60,319 bases of DNA. Source: Candidatus Methanoperedens nitratireducens. GTDB lineage: Archaea; Halobacteriota; Methanosarcinia; Methanosarcinales; Methanoperedenaceae. Both the position numbers and the translations under genes were made by a program. Below, piece by piece: positions 7,907-15,424 of this stretch (its first letter is position 1; every line of letters begins with the position of its first letter). The stretch spans positions 542,402-602,720 of the forward strand of contig NZ_JMIY01000001.1 of assembly GCF_000685155.1 (NCBI RefSeq), in the 5' to 3' direction. Below the pieces are notes generated by a model. It saw only the letters and a program-made list of their open reading frames with translations. It was not told where the DNA came from and did no database searches.

Positions 7907-9003
7907 GATATCAAATGGCACTTATAGGAATGATTAAGAATTTTGCTTCAACATATAAGCTACCGATTGCGGTTATATCGATCGTTCTATTCTCAACAGT
8001 ATTCGTAGTCTCTGAAAAGGCACTTGATATCACAGAGAACCCTTCATTTTGCGGAAAGAACTGTCACATTATGAGACCTTATTATGACTCCTGGCGAACT
8101 TCATCACATAACGATGTTGCATGTGTTGAGTGCCATTACGAGCCGGGATTGATAGGCCATGCTAAAGGTAAGATAAACGGGCTTATACAATTCTATAATT
8201 ACCAGACTACAGTTGAAGAATATTCAGGACGATTGTATGCAAAGGTCATGGATAAGAACTGTCTTACCTGTCATGAAAAGCGTATCTATTCTTCTGATAT
8301 TGGTTATATGGGTGTCAATTTCAGCCACAAAAATCATTTACTTCAGCCTAAAAGGGGGGTTGGAGTAACATGCACAAGCTGTCATTCCATGCTTGTGATC
8401 GGTATGAAGGAGCATCAATCTGTTACCGATCCATCATGTAACCAGTGTCATCCGAACATCGTCAATCAGGATGTCGGACATATAGTAGTGACCACATCAA
8501 GCTGTTTTACCTGTCATTTCAGGGATGTGTCGGGCAATACCTCTATATCAGGCTGTCCATCCTGTCACGGACCGCCTAAAGAAACACATAAGAATTATAC
8601 AAACTTTAACCATACAAGCCATGTTAACAAGGGGTATGAATGCGTGACATGCCACACCAATATATCAACAGGTGCAAATGATATCGTTCTCAAGAACAAG
8701 TGCTATTCATGTCATAGTAGCAGGGATAGGGTAGAGAGATATGATGACTTCAGTTTCCTGCATAAAAAACACGTCACGACTAATAAGATCGCATGTTACG
8801 AATGCCATTCAAATGTAAAGCATATCCCGACTATAAAAGAGAATCTATGCACCACCTGCCACAGTCAGGAACACCCCGGCGACTGGTTGACCACACATAA
8901 GAAAGAGGTTTTAATAGGTAAAGTATGTAGTAACTGCCATCAACCAAGATTCTGCTCAGACTGCCATGCCACAGGAGTAGCAAGCGGTAAGAAAGAAAAA
9001 TAG
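7903..9003 (+). CDS. NapC/NirT-like multiheme cytochrome c with 13 heme sites
   Basis: A 366-residue cytochrome with one N-terminal membrane helix (about 20-40) followed by a CGKNCH site and CVECH. This start resembles the NapC/NirT family, which takes electrons from quinol. Eleven further CxxCH motifs follow up to the C-terminus (CLTCH, CTSCH, CNQCH, CFTCH, CPSCH, CVTCH, CYSCH, CYECH, CTTCH, CSNCH, CSDCH), giving 13 possible hemes. GTG is the likely start, overlapping the previous stop as GTGA; an ATG at 7915 is the alternative. The product looks like a quinol-linked head fused to an electron wire that would carry charge away from the membrane (inference). Confidence 0.85.
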   Translation: MRYQMALIGMIKNFASTYKLPIAVISIVLFSTVFVVSEKALDITENPSFCGKNCHIMRPYYDSWRTSSHNDVACVECHYEPGLIGHAKGKINGLIQFYNYQTTVEEYSGRLYAKVMDKNCLTCHEKRIYSSDIGYMGVNFSHKNHLLQPKRGVGVTCTSCHSMLVIGMKEHQSVTDPSCNQCHPNIVNQDVGHIVVTTSSCFTCHFRDVSGNTSISGCPSCHGPPKETHKNYTNFNHTSHVNKGYECVTCHTNISTGANDIVLKNKCYSCHSSRDRVERYDDFSFLHKKHVTTNKIACYECHSNVKHIPTIKENLCTTCHSQEHPGDWLTTHKKEVLIGKVCSNCHQPRFCSDCHATGVASGKKEK

Positions 9004-9016
9004 TATTAAAATCTCA

Positions 9017-9598
9017 ATGAATATTAACTATAAAAATACCACTATCAAGACAAGGCCTTCGGTCTATGAGCCCTCAGAGGATTCTTTTCTCCTTGTAGAA
9101 TCTGCATTATCCGAGATAAAAGGTTGTGAGAAGATCCTGGAGGTCGGCTGCGGGAGCGGAATAGTATCAGCGGTTATAAAAGCAAATACAAAGGCAAGTA
9201 TAGTCGGGATTGATATCAACCCTCATGCAGCTAAATGTACAAAAGAAAACGGGATTGAGGTAATAAGAGGGGATTTATTAAGCTGTATTAAAGGGAAATT
9301 TGATATGATATTATTTAATCCTCCCTACCTCCCGACCACAGAGGAGGAAAGGATGGAGGGCTGGCTTAATGTCGCTCTTGACGGCGGGCATGACGGCAGG
9401 AGAATTATCTACAGATTTCTGGAGGATGCTGGCGATCATCTTGCTAAGAGCGGCAGGATCGTGATGCTGTTATCCTCGCTGACCGGGATAGAAGAGGTAA
9501 AATCAAAGATAGGATCTCTTGGCTATAATGTAGAGGATAAGAGAGAGGAGAGACTCATGTTTGAGCAGCTCATCGTCATAGTTGCTAAAAAGGAATAA
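9017..9598 (+). CDS. HemK/PrmC-like protein-glutamine methyltransferase (archaeal Mtq2 type)
   Basis: Class I SAM-dependent methyltransferase of 193 residues. The SAM site is the EVGCGSGIVSAVI segment (about 42-54), the acidic loop is GIDINPHA, and the catalytic NPPY motif is present in LFNPPYLPT (about 100-108). The short form without the N-terminal helical domain of bacterial PrmC matches archaeal and eukaryotic Mtq2/HemK2, which methylates the glutamine of the GGQ motif in release factor aRF1/eRF1. An aRF1 gene with GGQ is present at 30386. Other HemK-like targets cannot be excluded. It begins 13 bases after the cytochrome stop. Confidence 0.85.
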   Translation: MNINYKNTTIKTRPSVYEPSEDSFLLVESALSEIKGCEKILEVGCGSGIVSAVIKANTKASIVGIDINPHAAKCTKENGIEVIRGDLLSCIKGKFDMILFNPPYLPTTEEERMEGWLNVALDGGHDGRRIIYRFLEDAGDHLAKSGRIVMLLSSLTGIEEVKSKIGSLGYNVEDKREERLMFEQLIVIVAKKE

Positions 9599-9658
9599 CA
9601 GCAGATGCTTTTACCCATCGTTAATTATATAACTTGAAGATTCATATAGGCATGAGAA

Positions 9659-10276
9659 ATGATTAGAAAATGCCCGAATCACGGAGTTTTCAGGGGAACG
9701 GAATGTAGCAAATGCGGAGAGACTGGAAGTCTTATATTAGATAATGAGCAGACTGAAAGACTCGGCCGATTCATATCCGGAGCACTGCGGCACTTTCCGG
9801 ATGATCTTGGACTGGCCATGAACCAGCACGGATGGGTTGATCTGGATGTGCTATGCGATGCTATGAGAACACGCTACAAATGGGCTAATAAAGAAAAACT
9901 CTTTTCTATAATAGAGTCTGATGAGAAGAAAAGATATGAGATTCTGGGCAGAAAGATAAGGGCGAGATACGGTCACTCAGTGGATGTTGATCTTGACTAT
10001 ACTGAAAATGCGCTCCCTGAACTCTATTATGGAGCAAGCCGGGAAGAGGTGGATATTCTACTTGAGAAAGGGATTAAGCCTGTAAAGCAAAGATATGTCC
10101 ATACAAGTACATCTGTAGAGAAAGCGTTAGAGGTAGCAAGAATTCATACCGATGACCCAATACTGATTCACATAGACGCAGCAGAAGCCCAGAGAAACGG
10201 CATAAGAATGCTCTCTGCGACTGAATACATAGTTCTCTCAGAGTGGATACCTCCACAATATCTGAGATTACTTTAA
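9659..10276 (+). CDS. kptA: RNA 2'-phosphotransferase Tpt1/KptA
   Basis: Tpt1/KptA removes a 2'-phosphate from RNA using NAD, producing ADP-ribose 1'',2''-cyclic phosphate. The 205-residue protein carries a four-Cys/His zinc-ribbon-like N-terminus (CPNHGVFRGTECSKCG, about 5-20), usual for archaeal members. The KptA core follows: FISGALRHFPDDLGLAM with the LRH catalytic pair (about 37-54), GHSVDV (about 109), LYYGASREEVDILLEKGI (about 126-144) and YVHTSTSVEKALEVA (about 149-163). Residues expected for NAD contacts are therefore in place. Confidence 0.92.
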   Translation: MIRKCPNHGVFRGTECSKCGETGSLILDNEQTERLGRFISGALRHFPDDLGLAMNQHGWVDLDVLCDAMRTRYKWANKEKLFSIIESDEKKRYEILGRKIRARYGHSVDVDLDYTENALPELYYGASREEVDILLEKGIKPVKQRYVHTSTSVEKALEVARIHTDDPILIHIDAAEAQRNGIRMLSATEYIVLSEWIPPQYLRLL

Positions 10277-10313
10277 TTTTTAGAAAGACTGAGTGTTTAT
10301 CTTATAGGTGCAA

Positions 10314-11003
10314 TCAAATCAGTCTGGAAACAGATAAGGATAGCAATATAAGAGCAGTGATGGCCACTACAACATATACAGATTTGCTCCATGCCCAGAC
10401 TTTTCTCCCGTCAAATATGCCAAAAGGAATCAAGTTGAAGAGGGCTAATGCAATGTTTATAATTACCCCGAATCTCCCTATATCGTAAAGAATCCCTGAC
10501 TCGAACAGCAGCGGGAAAAATGCAAGTGCCAGTAGCAGGTTTGAGAGAGGTCCAGCAAGTGAGATGCGGCCGTTCTCGCGCTTTCCAATATTGCCGCCGT
10601 AGATCATAACCGCCCCGGGAGCAGCAAACAATAGCCCGAAATTATATACAAGAATAAGCATAAGTATCAGCATAAAGGGGTTCATCCTGAACTCAGCCCA
10701 TGCACCATACCTCTGCGCTATAACCTTGTGGCTCAATTCATGGATCAGGAATGAGATGCCCACAGTGGATAGGGATATGATGAAGGGATTGGCAATACCG
10801 TCGAATAATTCTTCAGTGAAAGGTCTTCTCCCAAGGCTTGCCCAGAGAATCAAAATAGCGAAGGCATAGGAGACCGCAAGCCATGCTATGACGATGTGAA
10901 TGATCTCTGTATTACTGGTGCGGATACGATGCAGGTTCCTGGTCTGAACTACTTCTGAGTGATATTTCTCGTAATCGAGTCTTCCCTTCTCAGGTATCTC
11001 CAT
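10314..11003 (-). CDS. Membrane zinc metalloprotease, M50 (site-2 protease) family
   Basis: A 229-residue integral membrane protein with about six helices. The zinc motif HExxH is seen as HELSH in FLIHELSHKVIAQRYG (about 104-119), and the second M50 element NxxPxxxxDG is seen as NLIPFGIFDG (about 189-198). These place it in the M50 site-2 protease group that cuts substrates inside the membrane. It is similar to the archaeal forms without PDZ or CBS domains. The substrate is unknown. It is convergent with kptA and 35 bases downstream of thrB. Confidence 0.9.
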   Translation of the reverse strand: MEIPEKGRLDYEKYHSEVVQTRNLHRIRTSNTEIIHIVIAWLAVSYAFAILILWASLGRRPFTEELFDGIANPFIISLSTVGISFLIHELSHKVIAQRYGAWAEFRMNPFMLILMLILVYNFGLLFAAPGAVMIYGGNIGKRENGRISLAGPLSNLLLALAFFPLLFESGILYDIGRFGVIINIALALFNLIPFGIFDGRKVWAWSKSVYVVVAITALILLSLSVSRLI

Positions 11004-11038
11004 ATATCTGAATTAGACCTTATCACATTTAACAGTTC

Positions 11039-11932
11039 TCAATACAATCTCTCTGCCCCTCTTCCAATCGTGGTGATAAAAGCCTCGCTTCTTGTGCTGT
11101 TCTCTGAAAAAGCTTGAGTCATGGCCTTTGCTATTCTCTCCCTCTCATCCATCCTGCAGACCGCGATCATCGTCGGACCTGAGCCGCTGATCGTAACCCC
11201 TGCAGCCCCTGCTTTAAGTGCATCTCTCCTGACCTGTGCATATCCTTTGATCAGTCTTGAGCGCCTGTCCTCTATCACCCTGTTCTCCATGCTTTCTCCT
11301 ATTAATCCTATATCACCCCTTATCATTCCAACAACCATGGATGATGCGCTTCCTATATTATAGGAGAGATCATCAAGTGATATTCTCCCGGGCAGGATAG
11401 CTCTGGCTTTTCGTGTGCTTACGATGATCTCAGGATGAACTGCAACGATTCCGATGTTCTCCGGCATAAGAGGAATTATTCTGTTCTTATGCACTATGAC
11501 AAAACCACCGTATATAGCAGGCGCCACATTATCTGCATGTACAGCTCCTGATGCGATCTTTTCTCCTTCGGCTGCGATCTGGACAAGCTCTTCGCGTGAG
11601 AGCCCGAGATCATACATCTCATTTAGCGCGAAGGCCACTCCTGCCGCAGGTGCAGCACTGCTTCCAAGCCCGCTTGAGAGAGGGATACCTCTATGTATTG
11701 TGATTTTCACCGGCTTATTAAGTTTTGAGGCAACAATCCCTGCGGTGTTCTTCTGTGGGTCTGCGGGTACGTATTCTGAATCTCTTCCTGTAACTTTTAT
11801 CTGCACTTTCCAGCTTTTTTTAACCTCTATTATATCGAAAGGATCCTCTAGAGCAATACCGAACACATCAAAACCTGCGCCAAGATTTGCAGAGGTCGCA
11901 GGGACCCTTATCCTGAGATGATCTATTCCCAT
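11039..11932 (-). CDS. thrB: Homoserine kinase
   Basis: GHMP-family kinase that phosphorylates homoserine in threonine synthesis. The N-terminus has the VPATSANLGAGFDVFGIAL signature, the ATP-binding GHMP motif is PLSSGLGSSAAPAAGVAFAL (about 87-106 in the longer form), and the C-terminal GHMP motif is AAGVTISGSGPTMIAV. I place the start at the ATG at 11932; a GTG four codons upstream (11944) is possible. The start overlaps the stop of an upstream 59-codon remnant of an adenosine-specific kinase, so thrB may depend on translation of that fragment for initiation (inference). Confidence 0.93.
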   Translation of the reverse strand: MGIDHLRIRVPATSANLGAGFDVFGIALEDPFDIIEVKKSWKVQIKVTGRDSEYVPADPQKNTAGIVASKLNKPVKITIHRGIPLSSGLGSSAAPAAGVAFALNEMYDLGLSREELVQIAAEGEKIASGAVHADNVAPAIYGGFVIVHKNRIIPLMPENIGIVAVHPEIIVSTRKARAILPGRISLDDLSYNIGSASSMVVGMIRGDIGLIGESMENRVIEDRRSRLIKGYAQVRRDALKAGAAGVTISGSGPTMIAVCRMDERERIAKAMTQAFSENSTRSEAFITTIGRGAERLY

Positions 11933-12102
11933 CTGATAAGACACTTTCCTGAAGCCTGGCAGAACGCCAATTCGAATTTTATTCCTGGGACAGATGTAAT
12001 GAGCGATTCATACAGGTCTTCGGCGGTTTTGATGAAATGCGTCTGGCCGAGTGCAATGTTTGAGTCTGGCGGCGCATCGATTTTTATAGAAATTAATTCC
12101 AT
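11923..12102 (-). pseudogene. N-terminal fragment of adenosine-specific kinase (PF04008), truncated at thrB
   Basis: A 59-codon frame that starts with a good site (GGGAG 6 bases before the ATG) and a TATA-like element upstream. Its translation matches the N-terminal third of the adenosine-specific kinase family: GQTHFIKTAEDLYESL, then VPGIKFELAFCQASGKCLIRW. In the family this continues with a GND-type segment for about another 100 residues, but here a TAG follows two codons later, within the first codons of thrB. The sequence therefore looks like a gene cut off by a deletion whose end point is the thrB start. It may still act as a leader peptide coupled to thrB. Confidence 0.75.
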
Positions 12103-12133
12103 ATGTTTCTCCCGTTTTTATAATAGGTCTGTT

Positions 12134-12146
12134 GGTATTTATATAC
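12134..12146 (-). promoter_or_regulatory. Predicted TATA box for the adk-like fragment/thrB
   Basis: On the minus strand this reads GTATATAAATACC, a strong archaeal TATA element. A transcription start is expected near 12111, just ahead of the ATG at 12102, so the promoter of the truncated gene seems intact and probably now drives thrB. Confidence 0.5.
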
Positions 12147-12243
12147 AACTACTCTTTTGGTTCGATGCGCAAAAGTCTGTTATATCAAGATGTACAAAAT
12201 TCAGCTACAAGATAGCAGATGCTTCATCTTACTAATATAAACA

Positions 12244-12310
12244 CCGAACTGGTACGAACTCGATACGAACTCGGGCTTATGAGTTCGTTTAAGTTCGTTT
12301 TGAGTTCGTT
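12244..12310. repeat. Inverted cluster of CGAACTC/GAGTTCG heptamers
   Basis: Three CGAACT(C) copies (12244, 12255, 12266) are followed by GAGTTCG/AAGTTCG/GAGTTCG copies (12281, 12291, 12302), giving an imperfect inverted repeat of about 67 bases that can fold into a long hairpin. It sits at the left border of the accessory island. It may be a terminator, a mobile-element end or a small repeat family. Confidence 0.6.
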
Positions 12311-12342
12311 GTTAATCGTCTTTTTTATTGACGGTATAGCCA

Positions 12343-12468
12343 TCATCGTTCCGCCCACAATTTGAGAGCCTGGTTCATTTCTTCAAAGCCCCGCCGCGTG
12401 TCCCTGTTCAGCCAGAACGCAAACAGGGGATCGAGAATGCCTGTAAAGATCTCGCGCACTTGAGGAAC
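12343..12468 (-). pseudogene. Coding remnant, C-terminal end of an unrecognised protein
   Basis: On the minus strand a 41-codon stretch reads like real protein (DPLFAFWLNRDTRRGFEE, ending KLWAER and a stop) with no start codon. GC content is higher than in the island beside it. It is cut off on its 5' side exactly where the ACGGAT repeat begins. I do not recognise the family. It is probably the tail of a disrupted gene. Confidence 0.4.
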
Positions 12469-12472
12469 AGAA

Positions 12473-12550
12473 CACGGATGACGCGGATTTGACGGATTTT
12501 CACGGATACGAAATCCGTGCGCATCCGTGTTATCCGTGCAATCCGTGTCC
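12473..12550. repeat. ACGGAT/ATCCGT palindromic repetitive element
   Basis: About 78 bases made of direct GGAT-type units on the left (ACACGGATG, GCGGATT, ACGGATT, ACGGATA) and the complementary units on the right (ATCCGTGCG, ATCCGTGTT, ATCCGTGCA, ATCCGTGTC). The whole folds into one long hairpin. Intergenic elements of this ACGGAT style recur in many archaeal and bacterial genomes. Here it lies between a coding remnant and the AT-rich island, marking a likely rearrangement border. Confidence 0.75.
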
Positions 12551-12611
12551 TATCGTCTATAATAAATTGTAGCTACTTCTATCCAACTTTAAAATTTGAT
12601 TAATATTTTGT

Positions 12612-13202
12612 TCATTTGTTAGTAGCTGAAATAAAAAGGATTAAAGATAATAGTAAAACTGCAAAAAACATTGGGATAATTGTTAGATTTAAGTATATTC
12701 CTACGGGAACATATATTAGAATAAATAAAACTGCAATATAAAATGCAATATTACTTATTTTATATCTGAGATTATTTTTATTAGATGAATCTAAAGTATA
12801 TTTTGTATATAGAGCAAACATCGAACAAACAATATAAAAAGCCAAAGTAGTAATTCTTTTGTTTTCTACACTGAGAATAATGCCAAAAACATTACCAAAT
12901 GCATAATAAATTAAAGTTACACTGATTAAGGTTAAAGACAACCCCCAATAGAATGATAATCTATATTTAGTTATTTTATAAAATGCAAATCCCAAATATG
13001 CAAAAAACAATGAGAGGCTCGCAAATAGTGCATATGTTCGAGAAATGCTATTCTTATCAAAAAAAGCTGCCAAGACCAATGACACTGAAATCAAAAAGGC
13101 TATGGGCTGTAATTTACCAATTATTTCAGTAAATAGAACATAATGTTCCTCATGCCTATCAAATTCTTTGATTATTTTGATGAACTTGTTAGAGAATGGC
13201 AT
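12612..13202 (-). CDS. Six-helix membrane protein of unknown function in accessory island
   Basis: I do not recognise the family. The 196-residue product begins with a charged stretch (about 1-28) followed by six hydrophobic helices, roughly at 33-48, 55-73, 82-100, 113-132, 148-166 and 172-192. It has no visible catalytic motif. Base composition is strongly AT-rich, like the two island genes that follow, and unlike the chromosome on either side. It is on the same strand as the radical-SAM gene and 119 bases downstream of it, so it could be the membrane arm of the same system (inference) or a passenger. Confidence 0.6.
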   Translation of the reverse strand: MPFSNKFIKIIKEFDRHEEHYVLFTEIIGKLQPIAFLISVSLVLAAFFDKNSISRTYALFASLSLFFAYLGFAFYKITKYRLSFYWGLSLTLISVTLIYYAFGNVFGIILSVENKRITTLAFYIVCSMFALYTKYTLDSSNKNNLRYKISNIAFYIAVLFILIYVPVGIYLNLTIIPMFFAVLLLSLILFISATNK

Positions 13203-13321
13203 ATTAATTCAATTATTAATTCTATCGTATTTAAAAATTTACCCTGTATAATTGAAAAGTTGCGTATAGTTTTTGTAATACGCATGTTTATCAGAATTTT
13301 ATTTTATAAGAAGCATGTAAA

Positions 13322-14026
13322 TTAGCCAAGGGTTGAGCATAGTCGAGTAAGATTGTTCTTTATTCTTACTTCTGTAATTTCCCTTAGAGATGATACCAAT
13401 TTTTTAACCTCATCTGAAGTTGGTTCAGGTATATTTTTATCAAAATTTTTACTATCTGCGCCAATCGAAACAAAGTTAGGATGAATATCTTCTATCCAAT
13501 TTGTTAATATTTGTAAATCAAATTTTAAAACTGGTTCGATTGAAACCATAATGGGCAGTTTAAGTTCTGATAAAATTTTAATCCCTTGATATCTTTCAAG
13601 CGGGGATGGAGCATTTGAAATTTTATAATCAACATTACTCTCTATTGTCGTACCTAAGATGTATTTGGGTGGAAAGAATGGAATATACTCTTTCATTCTC
13701 TTTGGATTCTTAGATTGAAATAAGTAATTATTCTTAGATTCTGATTTTGTCCACTTTAAAATTTTTATTATAAACTCGTTAGGTACTTCTGAAGCAAAAA
13801 GGTCATTCATTGAACAAATAAATATTGTACCGCCTTTTCCATCAATCCTTTTTTTCAGTACATTATTATCCAGTTCTATTTTACCTGAATACTTCGTTTC
13901 AATACTATGAAATTTTTGTACCATATGCGGAACATAGCAATATTTACATTTATGAGGACATTTTCCTCTAAGTGGATTAATGGTTTTTCCGCTTTTTCCA
14001 GAAGTCCAGGGATACATATTTCCCAT
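13322..14026 (-). CDS. Radical-SAM-like protein, DUF5131/phage Gp37-Gp68 family, TcmP-associated
   Basis: The 234-residue protein carries the canonical radical SAM motif CX3CX2C at C23, C27 and C30 (GKCPHKCKYCYV), inside the N-terminal signature of the DUF5131 (Gp37/Gp68) family. Further family-like segments are FICSMNDLFASEVP (about 69-82), a YLFQSKNPKRM stretch (about 100-110), LGTTIESN (about 123-130) and PIMVSIEPVLKFD (about 156-168). An AGGTGA site lies 8 bases before the ATG. Family members named three-Cys-motif proteins occur beside TcmP, as here, where TcmP is divergently transcribed. Substrate and reaction are unknown. Links with phages and accessory islands suggest defence or DNA/RNA modification. 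Confidence 0.85.
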   Translation of the reverse strand: MGNMYPWTSGKSGKTINPLRGKCPHKCKYCYVPHMVQKFHSIETKYSGKIELDNNVLKKRIDGKGGTIFICSMNDLFASEVPNEFIIKILKWTKSESKNNYLFQSKNPKRMKEYIPFFPPKYILGTTIESNVDYKISNAPSPLERYQGIKILSELKLPIMVSIEPVLKFDLQILTNWIEDIHPNFVSIGADSKNFDKNIPEPTSDEVKKLVSSLREITEVRIKNNLTRLCSTLG

Positions 14027-14162
14027 TATTTGTTCACCTATCTTTATGATGATAATGGTTCTTGTAGTATTTATTATTTTTAGTTTCTTTTTGTAATAAC
14101 CTGCAAATGTTTATAACATATGAAATTAATTATGCTTTCCATAAATTGGATGTGTGTTTGGT

Positions 14163-15107
14163 ATGCCACCTAAGGACGAAAGAAATGATTTTGAATGGCT
14201 TTCAGATAGAATTAAATATTTAGAGCCAGAAGAAGATATAATTTCATGCGATAAAACTTGCTATCATGTAGGGATGTGGTCGCCATTAAAAACAGTCCTA
14301 TTATCATATTATTATGCGATTTTTACTGATATTGCTTCAAAACATACAGATAATATGATTTATATTGATTTATTAGCTGGTTCAGGAATTGTAAATATAA
14401 ACGGAACGGATTCGAAAATCATTGGTTCTCCATTGGTAGCAGTATATTTTGCAAGGCATCCATTTAGTAAAATGTTTCTTGCAGAAAGCAATGAATCCTC
14501 AAGAGAAGCTTTAGAAAAAAGATTGCAGATAGTCATGCAGAAACAAGATTTAGATTATCAGAATATTGTTGGTAAAATTTATCCAAATGCTTTTACGGCT
14601 ACACAAGCTGCAATCAAATATATGAATGATAAGGTTCGTAATCATAATGGTGTTTTAAATTTATGCTTGGTAGATTATGAAGGTTTTAATGAGGTTCCCT
14701 TTGATCTGATTAAGAAAATTTCTAAATTTCATGGGGATACAATAATAAATTTCCAAACTCATCAAATAGCCAGAATTCTGACTAATAAAAACTCTGATCT
14801 TTTAACTTCGTTTTTGGGGACAGATGAATGGAAACACATCTCCTCGGATAATTATAGAGATACTTTACAATTATATCAAAATCAATTAAAGAAGGAGGAT
14901 CGCCCAATTTTTGAAGCCGTTGAAATTAATTCAGAAACCGCTTATTATTATCATTTAATATTTGCATGTAGAGCAACAGCAAAAGGTTCTCAATGGATGA
15001 AAGCGATTCGAAGGATAAAACCAAAAATAGAAAGTAGTAATGCACGAACAGTAAAGGAGATTTATAATATTATCAAAGGAAATCAAAGTCAATTAACTGA
15101 TTTCTAA
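14163..15107 (+). CDS. tcmP: Three-Cys-motif partner protein TcmP
   Basis: A 314-residue protein matching the TcmP family, named for its gene-neighbour relation with three-Cys-motif radical-SAM proteins. Near the N-terminus there is a CDKTCYHVG segment with two cysteines, then WSPLKTVLLSYYYAIF. The IYIDLLAGSGI segment looks like a Rossmann nucleotide or SAM-binding loop. A second conserved-looking stretch is LNLCLVDYEGFNEVPFDLI. I take the ATG at 14163; a GTG at 14154 would add three residues. The gene is AT-rich and diverges from the radical-SAM gene across 136 bases. Function is unknown; the Rossmann-like loop allows a methyltransferase-like role (inference). Confidence 0.85.
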   Translation: MPPKDERNDFEWLSDRIKYLEPEEDIISCDKTCYHVGMWSPLKTVLLSYYYAIFTDIASKHTDNMIYIDLLAGSGIVNINGTDSKIIGSPLVAVYFARHPFSKMFLAESNESSREALEKRLQIVMQKQDLDYQNIVGKIYPNAFTATQAAIKYMNDKVRNHNGVLNLCLVDYEGFNEVPFDLIKKISKFHGDTIINFQTHQIARILTNKNSDLLTSFLGTDEWKHISSDNYRDTLQLYQNQLKKEDRPIFEAVEINSETAYYYHLIFACRATAKGSQWMKAIRRIKPKIESSNARTVKEIYNIIKGNQSQLTDF

Positions 15108-15193
15108 TCCCTAACTCAGCAATTTTTAAGGAACAATTCTGAAAAATAAAATCCATCTCCCAATCCTGCCGATCAATTATCGTACATGCGCCA

Positions 15194-15424
15194 ATCCGCG
15201 AGCGCCCCGCCTCCAGGCGCGCGCTGCCAGAGGTGCAGGACAAGCCCGCATCCCATGATGGGGATGGCGCGCCCGGGCGCATTGTGGACAGTTTGAAAGG
15301 TAAAGGCGGTCACCTGATAGCGCCGCCGGAGGGCTTCATAGTAAAGGGTAATGAGGGGCCGCTGAAACAGGGAGAACTGGAGCGGGCTGCCCAGTTTTTA
15401 TTTGCTTATAATATTATCTATCTC
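15194..15424 (+). pseudogene. GC-rich coding-like remnant at right island border
   Basis: A GC-rich segment (about 15190-15395) interrupts the AT-rich surroundings. One plus frame reads as plausible protein, including GRIVDSLKGKGGHLIAPPEG and NEGPLKQGELERAAQF, but it has no good start and its last codons run into the 3' end of the oppositely oriented gene at 15398. I do not recognise the family. With the remnant at 12343 it brackets the island, so insertion or deletion events are likely on both sides. Confidence 0.35.

Noticed and set aside
3359-9003. NrfA-type nitrite reductase operon
   Set aside because: Ferredoxin and NrfD subunits fit, but none of the cytochromes has the CxxCK active-site motif, so no ammonia-forming nitrite reductase is encoded here.
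11918-12235. Plus-strand frame of 105 codons over the thrB upstream region
   Set aside because: It is antisense to the adenosine-kinase fragment and thrB promoter, and has no recognisable protein features.
12473-12550. CRISPR-like array made of ACGGAT units
   Set aside because: The units are only 6-9 bases, spaced by 1-4 bases and arranged as one palindrome, so there are no repeats and spacers of CRISPR size.
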